Below are positions 8,342-17,042 of a DNA stretch of 64,000 nucleotides, piece by piece. The position numbers and the translations under genes were made by a program. Origin of the DNA: an uncultured Paracoccaceae bacterium (GTDB taxonomy: Bacteria; Pseudomonadota; Alphaproteobacteria; Rhodobacterales; Rhodobacteraceae); NCBI GenBank assembly GCA_947489325.1, contig CANLDA010000001.1, positions 62,001 through 126,000 of the forward strand. Reading direction: 5' to 3'. How positions within the stretch are numbered: the stretch's first letter is position 1; the number at the start of each line of letters is the position of its first letter. Under the pieces are notes generated by a model. It was not told where the DNA came from. It searched no databases and saw nothing but the letters and a program-made list of their open reading frames with translations.

Positions 8342-10234
8342 CTAATCCCCGCCAAGCAAATCCAACAGCTTATCTTTGACCTTATCTTCAAGCTCTTCTT
8401 CTAATGACTTACCGTCTTCGCTTTCTTCGATGCCTAATTTTTTCTTAAGCTTTTCCTTCGCCTCGTCTTTGACCTGATCGATTTCCTCGTCAAAGTTCTG
8501 CTTCACCACCGCCTCAAGATCAGGCCAGATGCGTGGATCCGCCCATGGCCCTTTGACACGGACAGGCACGGCGATGCCATCTTCTGCTTCGTTTCGCAGT
8601 TGTGGAGTGAAGGTATAGTTAATGTCTTGTGCGCCCAACCCAATGGTGCCCGCGCCTTTGGCCAGAATACTGGGCAATTCCATGCGCAAATCCTCATTGT
8701 TCATCACCCCTTTGGCAATGGTCCAGCTTGCGCTCATGCTGTCAAACACCGTTGTGCCACCCCCCGGTGTTCCACGGAACAGTTTGTCCAGATCAATACC
8801 GGAAATCGTACCTTGCCCAACAACCATCGAACCATCACCTTTCAACGAATTCATGATGGCATGCACTGAATTGCCACTGCCCAAAAAGCTCATATTTGCA
8901 TTGGCGGTTCCAGTGAAGCGCGACAAGTCGGCCATGGCAATCAGAAGGGGCTGCATCGCGATATCAGTAACTTTGATTGCGCCGCCCACAGACAACCCAC
9001 TGCGATTGTTGGCCACAAACTCACCGCTGATTACCCCTTCGTATCCCTGCAATTCTTGCAGAGTGATCACGGCACGGGAGTTGGTGTTCGCGATTTTCAC
9101 CCGCGAACGACCAAATTGCAGCGTGCCAAGATTGATTGAATCCGCGCCAAGTGTGATTTCACCGTCAAACCCGGCCAAAGAACTGGCATCAATTGCTTCT
9201 TTGGACCACCCGTCCCCGGCCTCACCATCGCCACTTTCGCCACTATCCAGAAAGGCGCTGAAATCAAGTGCGCCTGCGACGACCTGCGCAGTGACAACCG
9301 GTTTTGCGCCGTTCATATCCACATCCGCCGCAATATTGGCGGCATTTTTGCCCAGTGTTACCTTACCTTTGCGCAGGCTCATGCGACCATTGCTGGTATA
9401 TGTGATCTCGCCCCCGAAAGCGGCGGCACCTGGCAATCCTGCTCCCCCCTGCCCCAAGGCTGCCATCAAGGCATCAGGATTGGGAATATCCGCATCAATC
9501 ACGCCTGCAACCTCTGGCACAGTGCTGGCGCGTCCCGTGAAATCGATCTTGGCACCCGCCGCAGAAACCTTGGCCGTCAGTTCTGACACTGTTCCCTCAA
9601 GCAAGCCGTTCAGATCGTTCACAGTGGCGTCAATCTCAATGACCTCACCATAAGGGTTCAGGCTCAGTTGTACCTCTGCGGCCTGCCCGGCACCGCCCCA
9701 ATTCAAACGGGCATCCAGATCGCTAACCTCGACCGTGTCGCCGCCATGATCGACATATCGCAGGCTGGCATCCTTCACGATCAGCTTGTCCAATGTGAAA
9801 GCTGTGCCTGTACCGCCGCTGTCGGTGGTGCTGGTCGTCTCGTCCGACGCAGGTAACAAATCCCAGTTCACCCGCCCGTCCCGCGCCTTTTCCAGCAGAA
9901 CCTGCGGGCCGACCACCTCGATACGTTTGATGCGGATATTGCCGCCAATCAGCGCCATCATATCCACGCCAATCGCCGCGCTTTGCGCCTGAAACATTGG
10001 TCCCGCATCAGACCAATCAGCATTGCCAAGCGTCACCGGTCCAGTCGCCACGCCAAGGGTGGGATAATAGGAAAGACTGACCTCGCCATCAAAAATCAGA
10101 TCACGCCCGGTCTGCGCCTTGACTTGATCCGCCGCCAGCTTTGCGATCTTCTCGCCGGGCAACAAAAACAGCAACCCAACCACAGCGATCACAAAGACAA
10201 CCACCAAACCCAACAACACTTTAATCAGCCGCAT
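8342..10234 (-). CDS. AsmA-family protein, 630 aa
   Basis: One N-terminal membrane helix (about residues 3-26, rich in Val/Leu) followed by a large periplasmic region. The early stretch around IFDGEVSLSYYPTLGVATGPVTLGN is the AsmA N-terminal motif, and a second AsmA block near residues 400-560 ends with DINYTFTPQLRNEAEDGIAVPVRVKGPWADP, the usual AsmA C-terminal signature. A charged tail rich in Glu/Lys/Asp follows, predicted helical or coiled. AsmA-like proteins resemble Vps13-type bridges and are linked to outer-membrane assembly and phospholipid transport. The ATG at 10234 is preferred over a GTG one codon upstream because AGGGGG lies at proper distance. Confidence 0.85.
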   Translation of the reverse strand: MRLIKVLLGLVVVFVIAVVGLLFLLPGEKIAKLAADQVKAQTGRDLIFDGEVSLSYYPTLGVATGPVTLGNADWSDAGPMFQAQSAAIGVDMMALIGGNIRIKRIEVVGPQVLLEKARDGRVNWDLLPASDETTSTTDSGGTGTAFTLDKLIVKDASLRYVDHGGDTVEVSDLDARLNWGGAGQAAEVQLSLNPYGEVIEIDATVNDLNGLLEGTVSELTAKVSAAGAKIDFTGRASTVPEVAGVIDADIPNPDALMAALGQGGAGLPGAAAFGGEITYTSNGRMSLRKGKVTLGKNAANIAADVDMNGAKPVVTAQVVAGALDFSAFLDSGESGDGEAGDGWSKEAIDASSLAGFDGEITLGADSINLGTLQFGRSRVKIANTNSRAVITLQELQGYEGVISGEFVANNRSGLSVGGAIKVTDIAMQPLLIAMADLSRFTGTANANMSFLGSGNSVHAIMNSLKGDGSMVVGQGTISGIDLDKLFRGTPGGGTTVFDSMSASWTIAKGVMNNEDLRMELPSILAKGAGTIGLGAQDINYTFTPQLRNEAEDGIAVPVRVKGPWADPRIWPDLEAVVKQNFDEEIDQVKDEAKEKLKKKLGIEESEDGKSLEEELEDKVKDKLLDLLGGD

Positions 10235-10317
10235 CACAGCCCCCTGCGAGAAAACTCTTTCATATCAAGCTAAGCACAGACACGCCGACACACAACAGTC
10301 CACAGGCGAACCCGCGC

Positions 10318-10437
10318 TCAACCGGCGAATTTTCCCCATAGATCAACGCAACCTAAATCGTGTCGCGGACCCAGACCAAGGAAGAAAAGAAATACAAACG
10401 CCAAAACAGTCTGCCCTCCGGCAATGGTTTGCGTCAT
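10318..10437 (-). CDS. Possible 39-aa membrane microprotein
   Basis: A short frame starting at ATG 10437 encodes MTQTIAGGQTVLAFVFLF followed by FLGLGPRHDLG and ending WGKFAG-stop. It holds a single hydrophobic helix with glycine-rich ends, a composition unlike random out-of-frame translation. It lies antisense to the first part of the MFS stump. A GAGG is 12 nt upstream, too weak to decide. I do not recognise a family with confidence; it could be a real small membrane protein or chance coding on the complementary strand of a degenerating gene. Confidence 0.3.
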   Translation of the reverse strand: MTQTIAGGQTVLAFVFLFFLGLGPRHDLGCVDLWGKFAG

Positions 10438-10651
10438 CTGATCTGCAACCTCGGGCTGGTTCTAGGTTCCTCCGCAATGAGCGCGATTTTTCATTCGGTG
10501 TTGGAACGAACGCAATCGCCGACGCCTCAGCCGGCTCCATCACCTATGGGATGCAGTTGGTGTTTGCGATCGGTGCAGTTATTATGGTTGCTGTCATTTG
10601 GCTTGCCCAGCGACAACCCCATAAACAAGAGCATTCTGCGCAATAGGTTGA
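10415..10651 (+). pseudogene. Stump of an MFS (DHA2-type) transporter, C-terminal end with frameshift
   Basis: The plus strand reads LRHLICNLGLVLGSSAMSAIF, matching the end of TM13 in 14-helix DHA2 permeases, then loses frame; in another frame it continues FSFGVGTNAIADASAGSITYG and a last hydrophobic helix (about 10552-10605) before a stop at 10649-10651. The frame changes inside a run of five T around 10487-10492; six T would restore it. Nothing matching the rest of a permease exists upstream, where the AsmA gene begins. It is therefore a truncated and frameshifted relic of a drug/metabolite exporter, not a working gene. Confidence 0.6.
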
Positions 10652-10783
10652 TGGCTTAAATGGCATCGGCCACGAATTTTCTAACCAACAAAAAAATCGT
10701 ACCCGATGCCGCTGGCCTCGCTGGTTACGTTGCTTCGTCTTCGACGTTTCCAAGGCGGCCAATACTTATAAGTGTGGCATGTG
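10652..10783. other. Intergenic spacer
   Basis: Between the transporter stump and the acetylpolyamine amidohydrolase gene I see no gene, no convincing terminator and no repeat. Confidence 0.5.
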
Positions 10784-11812
10784 CTAACCTGTCTCAAATC
10801 CAGTCAGGACATTCACGGTATTGATCCCGATCTCTTCAACATCATACCCGCCTTCCATCACAAAATGTGTTGGCAGCCCTAGTTTTGCAATGTCTTGGCC
10901 ATAGGTAGAGAAATCATCTGATTTCAGTTTGAAAAAGCTGATAGGATCATTCTCAAACGTATCTACGCCCAAAGAAATGATCAACGCATCGGCCCCAAAA
11001 TCCCGCACTTTGTTCAAGCCAGTGGCTAACGCCGCGCGCCATGTTTCAAACGATGTACCCGCAGGCATGGGCATGTTGAGATTGTACCCTTCGCCTTTGC
11101 CAGTGCCTGTTTCGTCGGCATGCCCCAGAAAATATGGAAACGTATCCATCGGGTCGCCATGCAACGATACAAGCAGCACGTCGTCACGGTCATAAAAGAT
11201 GTCCTGCGTGCCATTGCCATGATGGAAATCCACATCCACAATGGCCACGCGTTTCGCGCCATTGTTCAACATTGATTGCGCAGCAATTGCGGCATTATTC
11301 AGAAAACAAAATCCGCCAAACAAGTCTGACCCCGCGTGATGGCCTGGTGGGCGGCACAGCGAAAACACGCTTTTCGCCCCAGCCTGCATTCTTGCCGCCC
11401 CGGTCAATGCAACTTGCGCGCTGGCATAGGCTGCTTCCCAAGTACCTTTGGAAATACTGGTCTCAATCGCGTTGGCGTAATATCCTAGCTTACCTTCGAT
11501 AAAGTTTGGACATTTTTGCGCCATACGCCGTGCAGGTAGTGATGTGGGAATGGCTTCGCCCTTAAAACCTTCGGCTTCCCATTCGTCCCATGCAGATTGC
11601 AAGAAGGTGACGAAATCTTTGTCATGAATCGCATGGATTGGATCAAACCCAAAATCCTCTGGTGCTGAAATCTGTCCCAGGTTTTGGCCTTTTACACGCT
11701 CAAGTACGTATTCAGCGCGGCTTGGCCGCTCATGAGGAGCAACGAGTTCGCCGCCGAAAAGCTCCGTTTTTGCATCACGCAGTTTGTGTTTTTCTGTGTA
11801 AATCGTTTCCAT
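10784..11812 (-). CDS. Histone-deacetylase-superfamily acetylpolyamine amidohydrolase, 342 aa
   Basis: Arginase/deacetylase fold with the catalytic pair HH at 158-159 (in RPPGHHA), the zinc ligands in DVDFHHGNG (Asp and His at 195 and 197), and the third zinc Asp in LGVDTFENDP. This arrangement and the length match bacterial acetylpolyamine amidohydrolases, zinc enzymes that deacetylate N-acetylputrescine, -cadaverine or -spermidine so that the polyamine can be catabolised or reused. The position directly downstream of a polyamine-binding protein gene on the same strand supports that role. An acetoin-utilisation-type deacetylase is the main alternative. Confidence 0.82.
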   Translation of the reverse strand: METIYTEKHKLRDAKTELFGGELVAPHERPSRAEYVLERVKGQNLGQISAPEDFGFDPIHAIHDKDFVTFLQSAWDEWEAEGFKGEAIPTSLPARRMAQKCPNFIEGKLGYYANAIETSISKGTWEAAYASAQVALTGAARMQAGAKSVFSLCRPPGHHAGSDLFGGFCFLNNAAIAAQSMLNNGAKRVAIVDVDFHHGNGTQDIFYDRDDVLLVSLHGDPMDTFPYFLGHADETGTGKGEGYNLNMPMPAGTSFETWRAALATGLNKVRDFGADALIISLGVDTFENDPISFFKLKSDDFSTYGQDIAKLGLPTHFVMEGGYDVEEIGINTVNVLTGFETG

Positions 11813-11837
11813 ACATCACCTGTAGCTGCCTCAGACA

Positions 11838-11870
11838 GAAAGAGGCCGCAGAATTTTTGCTGCCTCTTTC
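11838..11870 (-). terminator. Hairpin between the polyamine-binding protein and amidohydrolase genes
   Basis: GAAAGAGG pairs with CCTCTTTC, with an inner GCAG/CTGC extension after a one-base bulge. There is no strong T run on the minus strand, so it may act as a partial terminator or protect the upstream mRNA, lowering amidohydrolase expression relative to the binding protein. Confidence 0.45.
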
Positions 11871-11882
11871 ATAGTGTTGGTC

Positions 11883-12920
11883 TTATTTTTTCAGGTTGGT
11901 CCAGATTTGATCATAAACGGCCTGAGTTGCTTCGTCACAAACTTGAACGAATACTGGCTGACCAGCGGAATCGTGTGGATTGCTTTCTGGTTGTGTCACC
12001 AGATCCTCGTCAAGGAATTCACCCGCGCCAGCGACGCCGTTGTTGTAGCGTGCAAAGTTCGACACCGCGGCGATGTTTTCTGGCTCCAGAAGGAAATCCA
12101 TGAACTTCAGTGCGTTGTCACGGTTAGGCGCGTCTTTCAGCAAAACAACACTATCCATCCACGCGATATAACCCTGCGTTGGGAATGCATATTGCAGGGT
12201 CGACAGTTCTGATCGTGCCTTGGCTGCAAAGCCGTCATAGATCATACCGGCAGTCACATCACCAGATACCAGAACCTCTTTGGCGGTGTCCGAGTTGAAA
12301 GACGCCCAGTGCTCTTTGGCACCCTGTACCATTTCATTGAGGGCCTTCAGCTGGTCACGATCCGTGGAACACTGCGGAATACCCAAATGCAAGGACGCAA
12401 GGGCGAGAACGTCGCCTTGGCTGTCTACAACGTTGATACGGCCAGACAGCTCTGCTGGTGGGTTAAAAATAATGTCAGTGGTGTTGATGTCACCGCTATA
12501 CTTGGCTGTATCAACAGAGAAAGACGTTGATCCCCACTGGTAAGGGATCGAATGTTGACGGCCCGGATCAAAACTTGGGTCGGCCCACTCTGGCGCGATG
12601 TTGCCTTTGTTGTGCAATTCGCCTTCCGCGATGGTATCGAGCAAGCCTTCGCCCGCCATGATTGACACCATGTAATCCGAAGGAACAGCAACGTCATATG
12701 TGCCAATTGCACCCGCTTTCAGCGTGGCCAGCATGGCTTCGTTGCCATCATAGGTGTCCATGGTGACCTCGACACCGGTTTCTGCCGTGAATTGGTCCAG
12801 CAGCTCTTGCGGGATGTATTCGAACCAATGGTACAGAACCAGGTTGCCTTCGGCAGCAGCAGCGTTTGCGCCGACTGTCAGAGCAAGCGCCGCAACGCTT
12901 GTTTTCATCAGATTTTTCAT
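11883..12920 (-). CDS. Spermidine/putrescine ABC transporter substrate-binding protein, 345 aa
   Basis: Signal peptide at 1-23 (MKNLMKTSVAALALTVGANA, then AAAEG), followed by the PotD/PotF start LVLYHWFEYIPQELLDQFTAETGVEV, including the W and the E/Y pair typical of polyamine binding. It works in the periplasm to deliver polyamine to an inner-membrane permease. The chosen ATG (12920) is preceded by GGAGAAAAAG. The permease gene upstream has been lost except for its tail (12940-13096), and no ATPase is present, so this protein is probably orphaned or served by another transporter. Confidence 0.88.
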   Translation of the reverse strand: MKNLMKTSVAALALTVGANAAAAEGNLVLYHWFEYIPQELLDQFTAETGVEVTMDTYDGNEAMLATLKAGAIGTYDVAVPSDYMVSIMAGEGLLDTIAEGELHNKGNIAPEWADPSFDPGRQHSIPYQWGSTSFSVDTAKYSGDINTTDIIFNPPAELSGRINVVDSQGDVLALASLHLGIPQCSTDRDQLKALNEMVQGAKEHWASFNSDTAKEVLVSGDVTAGMIYDGFAAKARSELSTLQYAFPTQGYIAWMDSVVLLKDAPNRDNALKFMDFLLEPENIAAVSNFARYNNGVAGAGEFLDEDLVTQPESNPHDSAGQPVFVQVCDEATQAVYDQIWTNLKK

Positions 12921-12939
12921 CTTTTTCTCCATCTGTTGG

Positions 12940-13096
12940 TTATTTAGTATTGTCAGCTTTGCTTACGAAATAGCTGATCGTGACCATGACGACCGAGAGC
13001 CCCAGCAACATTGTTGAGATCGCCATGATATTGGGCTTGATCCATATGTAATGCCTGTTCCCCCGTTCGCGCCGTGAACTGTTCTACCAAAGACAT
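12940..13096 (-). pseudogene. Tail of a polyamine ABC transporter permease (frameshifted remnant)
   Basis: On the minus strand a segment starting near 13096 reads LVEQFTARTGEQALHM, then after a frame change YIW-IKPNIMAISTMLLGLSVV and a final helix ending KADNTK-stop at 12940. This pattern (a loop ending in LPMYIW, then a proline-containing helix NAISTM, then the last transmembrane helix and a short charged tail) is that of PotC/PotI-type permease C-termini. The stop lies 20 bp before the binding-protein start, normal operon spacing. Everything upstream of residue about -55 is missing. Confidence 0.6.
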
Positions 13097-13110
13097 CGCA
13101 GTACGCGCAC

Positions 13111-13126
13111 TCCCCCAAAAGGGGGA
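13111..13126. promoter_or_regulatory. Perfect G/C palindrome in front of the LuxR-type regulator
   Basis: TCCCCCAAAAGGGGGA is a perfect 6-bp inverted repeat around AAAA, lying between the permease stump and the divergent regulator (start at 13264). LuxR-type proteins bind dyads as dimers; this is the only strong dyad here and could be its operator. No binding evidence exists; a simple hairpin is the alternative. Confidence 0.35.
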
Positions 13127-13263
13127 TGAAGGCCCCTCAGCAGTATAAAATCCTGCGAAAGCAAGAAAGCTACATAGATGGACGAGCACGTTTTAATTCA
13201 GTAAACATTGGCAAAAGCGCGTAGCTTTGGACACCCTAGAGATTTTGCAGAGTATACGACAGA

Positions 13264-14130
13264 ATGGAAACAAGCGTTTACAATAGATCTGATTTTGAGC
13301 AGTTGGCACGCTGTGTCCACAGTATTGGCTCGCCAGATTTTGCGAGAGACATCTCACAGCTTTGCATGAGTATGGGCAATGCAGGGATTGTCTATCTCTG
13401 TGCATTCTTTGATGATGCTCTTCCGGTTGAATTGTATTCAAGCCGTAGCGATGCAATCGCCAAAAACATGCTCAACACCTATCATCAAACTGCCTATCTC
13501 TTGGACCCGTTTTATGCTCTGTTTTTGCAAAAACATCCGGATTGCGTTTTTCATCTGGATGACATTGCTCCAGACGATTTCAGAAAAAGCGAATACTTCC
13601 ACAAGTTCTATGTTGATCTGAACGTGGCGGACGAAGTGGGCGTACTCATATACGTTGGGGACAGCGCTGCGTTGTTCTTTTCCTTTGGAAATGACACCCC
13701 ACACGCACAAACAGTCACTACTCGACTACGAACCGTGCTGCCTTTGCTGTCTGAATTGGTACGGCGGCACTGGGCGGCTCTTTCTCCCGAACAAACTGAT
13801 GGATCTGGTCGTATCGCAACGCATCTGAATTCGGCGTTTCTTGCCTTTGGTAAGTCGATCCTGACAGAACGCGAATGTGAAATCATGCGCCTTATTCTGA
13901 AAGGACATTCGTCCAAGGCCATCGCACGGGAATTCAATAACAGCCCCGAAACGATTAAAGCTCACCGCAAGCGAATTTACTCTAAGCTTGGCATTGGGGC
14001 ACAGGGTGAACTCATCTCCATTTTTCTGGATTCACTGTCGCGAACCCCGATGAACTTTGATGGCGATCCGCTTGAGAATTACCACACCGACAAAGCTTGG
14101 AATGACTCGTTTGGTGACGAAGCTAAATAG
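13264..14130 (+). CDS. LuxR-family (helix-turn-helix) transcriptional regulator, 288 aa
   Basis: The C-terminal GerE/LuxR DNA-binding domain is clear at about residues 198-262: LTERECEIMRLILKGHSSKAIAREF followed by SPETIKAHRKRIYSKLG. The N-terminal 180 residues contain LLDPFYALF, reminiscent of the DP pair in LuxR sensory domains, but the rest of the autoinducer-binding signature is not obvious, so I would not call it a quorum-sensing receptor. It is divergent from the eroded polyamine-uptake genes and probably regulated them; that is inference from position. Confidence 0.82.
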   Translation: METSVYNRSDFEQLARCVHSIGSPDFARDISQLCMSMGNAGIVYLCAFFDDALPVELYSSRSDAIAKNMLNTYHQTAYLLDPFYALFLQKHPDCVFHLDDIAPDDFRKSEYFHKFYVDLNVADEVGVLIYVGDSAALFFSFGNDTPHAQTVTTRLRTVLPLLSELVRRHWAALSPEQTDGSGRIATHLNSAFLAFGKSILTERECEIMRLILKGHSSKAIAREFNNSPETIKAHRKRIYSKLGIGAQGELISIFLDSLSRTPMNFDGDPLENYHTDKAWNDSFGDEAK

Positions 14131-14136
14131 AAAGCG

Positions 14137-14162
14137 AAAACGCCTTAAGTGAGCAGCGTTTT
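14137..14162. terminator. Bidirectional hairpin between LuxR-type regulator and glycosyltransferase
   Basis: AAAACGC and GCGTTTT form a 7-bp stem around a 12-nt loop in the 31-bp gap of two convergent genes; T or A runs flank both sides. It touches the glycosyltransferase stop codon. Confidence 0.6.
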
Positions 14163-15007
14163 TAGACAGGAAATTCTTTTGGATCGACATTATGACGTCG
14201 ACAGATCGTATCCAGATAACAGCCTGCTGGTAAAACACCGTCGAATTCTTGCTTCAAGAAATTTTTGGTTTTCCCATAGATGTGAATAGAAACAGTATCT
14301 GGCGTTTCCAAAGCATCAATTGGAAAATCAGGGTTAAGCAGAGGTTTCTTTGAAGGGCGTGGCCCAGGATAAAACACATCTTTTTGCATTGCGTGGTGTT
14401 TTTCTCCTGCGTCTTTGAGCGCCCAGTCCAGCATCTTTGGCCCACTCACACCCCATCCAAAGTTCTGAAATCCAAAGGTTTCGCCGTTATCAATCCTTTT
14501 CTGGAGCCGCTTGCGTCGTCCTCCATTAAAAAATGGTGGGATAGGGTTTTCCTGTGAAATCAGACTAATACAAGTTTGCAATGCAACGGATTCTTGGGGC
14601 AATCCCATAACACCATTGGCGACAGTGTGGAAACGTGACGTGGGATCGTCCTCTTCTAGACCAAACACAAATCCAGTTGAAAAAGAGAAGGGTTTTAAAC
14701 AATAAGCATCTAAATCCGCCCAGATCGCCCCCGTTTTTTGCACCATGTAAAGGCGAAATAGATCTGTATATACGGCATTGTTGTGCCGCATCCCGGGGCC
14801 AATTTCAAAAGCTGGCGACAGAATTTCGCGTGGATCAGCAAGCTCTACACCTTCAGGCACATACCCGACGTCTTCCAGCGTATAGAGGATGAATTTGTGC
14901 CCCTGTTCGATGAAGGATTTCATAGTGACGATTTCAACAAAGCTCATTGGATCACCGACCCACATACTAGCGATCGTCGGTAATGTCGGCGTTTCGTCTT
15001 TTGGCAT
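14162..15007 (-). CDS. DXD-motif glycosyltransferase (Gly_transf_sug / OCH1-like), 281 aa
   Basis: The central stretch NNAVYTDLFRLYMVQKTG followed by GAIWADLDAYCLKPF is the sugar-binding region with DXD (here DLD) of glycosyltransferases related to GT32; these use nucleotide-sugars with a divalent metal. The first part, SMWVGDPMSFVEIVTMKSF, also matches the N-terminal strand of that fold. There is no signal peptide or membrane helix, so it acts in the cytosol, perhaps on a surface polysaccharide or lipid. I chose ATG 15007; a TTG three codons upstream is possible. No other glycan gene is nearby. Confidence 0.75.
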   Translation of the reverse strand: MPKDETPTLPTIASMWVGDPMSFVEIVTMKSFIEQGHKFILYTLEDVGYVPEGVELADPREILSPAFEIGPGMRHNNAVYTDLFRLYMVQKTGAIWADLDAYCLKPFSFSTGFVFGLEEDDPTSRFHTVANGVMGLPQESVALQTCISLISQENPIPPFFNGGRRKRLQKRIDNGETFGFQNFGWGVSGPKMLDWALKDAGEKHHAMQKDVFYPGPRPSKKPLLNPDFPIDALETPDTVSIHIYGKTKNFLKQEFDGVLPAGCYLDTICRRHNVDPKEFPV

Positions 15008-15264
15008 GTGGTTCAATTCTCACAATGGTGTGCAATGCTTCATGTTATATCTCAGCACCAATACGATGCTACTTCAAGAGCATTGCATAGAGTGCTGCAG
15101 GTAACTGAAAGCTCAGATCTCAGGATGATAGGATACATCGCTGCACCCGCTCTAACCGCCTGTATTGATTTGTAGTGCAGCACAGCCAGCAAATAGTTGG
15201 CTTAGGGATTGATCCCAGAACAACTTACTGTTTCACGTTTTCAGAAACCTTCCGGTGAAGATTT
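15008..15264. other. Intergenic region upstream of the glycosyltransferase gene, downstream of rimO
   Basis: About 257 bp. It must hold the glycosyltransferase promoter (minus strand). I see no recognisable gene remnant, terminator or repeat. Confidence 0.4.
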
Positions 15265-16662
15265 CTATTTCGACAAACAGCCCCACAAATCATATTCCCC
15301 TGCCTCATCGACCTCTACACGCACGATATCCCCGACCGACAATCCTTCGGTTCCGTCATCAATGAACAAGTCGCCGTCGATCTCTGGGGCGTCCGCTTTG
15401 GTGCGGCAAGTGGCGATGCCGTCATCATCAATGTCATCCACGATCACGTCCATCATTTGACCGACCTTCGCGGCAAGTTTGGCCTCTGAAATTGCCTGTG
15501 CTTTTTCCATGAAGCGGTCCCAGCGGTCCTGTTTGATCTCAGCTGCGACATGATCCGGCAGGTTGTTTGACCTTGCGCCATCCACGTTTTCATATTGAAA
15601 GCAGCCGACGCGATCCAGTTGAGCCTCGTCCATCCAATCCAGAAGATGCTGAAACTCTGCCTCAGTCTCGCCTGGATACCCCACGATAAAGGTCGAGCGC
15701 AGGGTGATGTCGGGGCAGATGTCACGCCATGCGGCGATTTCGGTCAAGGTTTTTGCCGTATGCGCAGGGCGCGCCATACGTTTTAAAACATCCGGGTGGC
15801 TGTGTTGGAATGGAATGTCCAGATAGGGCAGGATCAGCCCCTCTGCCATCAGAGGGATCAGCTCTCGTACATGCGGATAGGGATAGACGTAGTGCAGACG
15901 CACCCACAGATCGTCACCTGCACCAAGTTGACCCAACTCGCGCGCTAGATCGGTAATATGGCTGCGCACCTCGCGGTCTTTCCACGGATGTGTGGAATAT
16001 TTGCGATCCAACCCATAGGCCGATGTGTCCTGAGAAATCACCAACAACTCACGCACACCTGCCTGTACGAGCTTTTCTGCCTCGCGCAGGACAGCATGTA
16101 CCGGGCGGCTGGCCAATTTACCGCGCATATCCGGGATAATGCAAAATTTACACTTGTGGTTACAACCCTCGGAAATCTTGAGATAGCTGTAGTGGCGCGG
16201 GGTCAGTTTGATGCCGCGGGCAGGTAGCAAGTCAATAAACGGATTTGGATCGGCGGGCACCGCGTCATGCACTGCATCCAGCACCTGTTCATATTGGTGT
16301 GGTCCCGTCACAGCAAGGATTTTGGGATGATGCTCGCGGATATAATCCGGCTCTGCGCCCAAGCACCCGGTTACAATCACCTTGCCGTTTTCCGTCAACG
16401 CCTCACCAATGGCATCAAGACTTTCGGCCTTGGCGGAATCCAGAAATCCACAAGTGTTCACAATCACTGCGTCCGCGCCGGTATAGTCAGGTGAAATACC
16501 ATACCCTTCGGCACGCAAGCGCGTCAGGATGCGTTCGCTGTCGACAAGAGCTTTGGGGCACCCAAGGCTGACCATACCGATGGTTGGTTGACCGGGGCGA
16601 TTGTCCGCACTGATGCGGGCATTGGCGAGATCGGGGCGAAGGCTTGGCGGGTTCTGTGACAT
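15265..16662 (-). CDS. rimO: Ribosomal protein S12 methylthiotransferase RimO, 465 aa
   Basis: Radical-SAM methylthiotransferase. The first cluster cysteines are at about 35 (SLGCPK), 71 (NTCGF) and 100 (TGCLG); the radical-SAM cysteines are in [10 protein letters not shown] (167, 171, 174). A C-terminal TRAM domain (about 395-465) completes the protein. RimO adds a methylthio group to the conserved aspartate of ribosomal protein S12. The [12 protein letters not shown] motif separates it from the tRNA enzyme MiaB. It stands alone, with remnants of mobile DNA upstream. Confidence 0.95.
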   Translation of the reverse strand: MSQNPPSLRPDLANARISADNRPGQPTIGMVSLGCPKALVDSERILTRLRAEGYGISPDYTGADAVIVNTCGFLDSAKAESLDAIGEALTENGKVIVTGCLGAEPDYIREHHPKILAVTGPHQYEQVLDAVHDAVPADPNPFIDLLPARGIKLTPRHYSYLKISEGCNHKCKFCIIPDMRGKLASRPVHAVLREAEKLVQAGVRELLVISQDTSAYGLDRKYSTHPWKDREVRSHITDLARELGQLGAGDDLWVRLHYVYPYPHVRELIPLMAEGLILPYLDIPFQHSHPDVLKRMARPAHTAKTLTEIAAWRDICPDITLRSTFIVGYPGETEAEFQHLLDWMDEAQLDRVGCFQYENVDGARSNNLPDHVAAEIKQDRWDRFMEKAQAISEAKLAAKVGQMMDVIVDDIDDDGIATCRTKADAPEIDGDLFIDDGTEGLSVGDIVRVEVDEAGEYDLWGCLSK

Positions 16663-16930
16663 GATGCGCCCTATAACGCGTGCCGCAGGTTTTGGGAATT
16701 GCCGATTTTAAAGACCCCTCGATGAGGGTGTGTGATCTTGAATGTGCGATCGACGTGTGCGTTAGGAATGAAGATCCGCAAGAAAATGCGTTTCGCACGA
16801 AACTCCTAAAACCTCACGATGTGCAGTCCGGGCTGTTTAGAACTCGGAACCATATCTTCAGCACATTATTGGAAGACCCCTTCGGATCGGCACTTAGTGC
16901 GACAAACCCAGAAACCAAGATGTGGTACAA
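16663..16930. other. Non-coding stretch upstream of rimO
   Basis: Holds the rimO promoter (minus strand). The plus strand may contain very degraded upstream parts of the dioxygenase relic that follows, but I cannot align any of it convincingly. Confidence 0.4.
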
Positions 16931-17035
16931 CATGATGTCATGATGTGGGACCAGCGTGCCGCGCTCCATCGCGGAACGCCGTGGTCCTACGACCAACCTC
17001 GAACGCTTGCAAGTGTCTGCTGTTCAATGGCGGAG
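16931..17035 (+). pseudogene. C-terminal stump of a TauD/TfdA-type dioxygenase
   Basis: In one frame the plus strand reads QHDVMMWDQRAALHRGTPW and then SYDQPRTLASVCCSMAEN. This is the distal iron-ligand region of TauD-family enzymes: W-D-Q/N-R-A-x-x-H-R-G, with the iron-binding histidine and the following arginine region. No HxD half is found upstream, and the sequence is joined directly to a transposase relic. It is a truncated, non-functional fragment. Confidence 0.55.
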
Positions 17036-17042
17036 AATCCTA

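Noticed and set aside
8622-9653. Long open frame (343 codons) on the plus strand
   Set aside because: It is entirely antisense to the AsmA gene, is rich in Pro/Ser/Ala as expected for reverse-strand translation, and matches no family.
13264-14130. Possible acyl-homoserine-lactone receptor
   Set aside because: Only a DP pair recalls the autoinducer-binding domain; no luxI-type synthase is in the window, so a plain LuxR-type regulator is the safer call.
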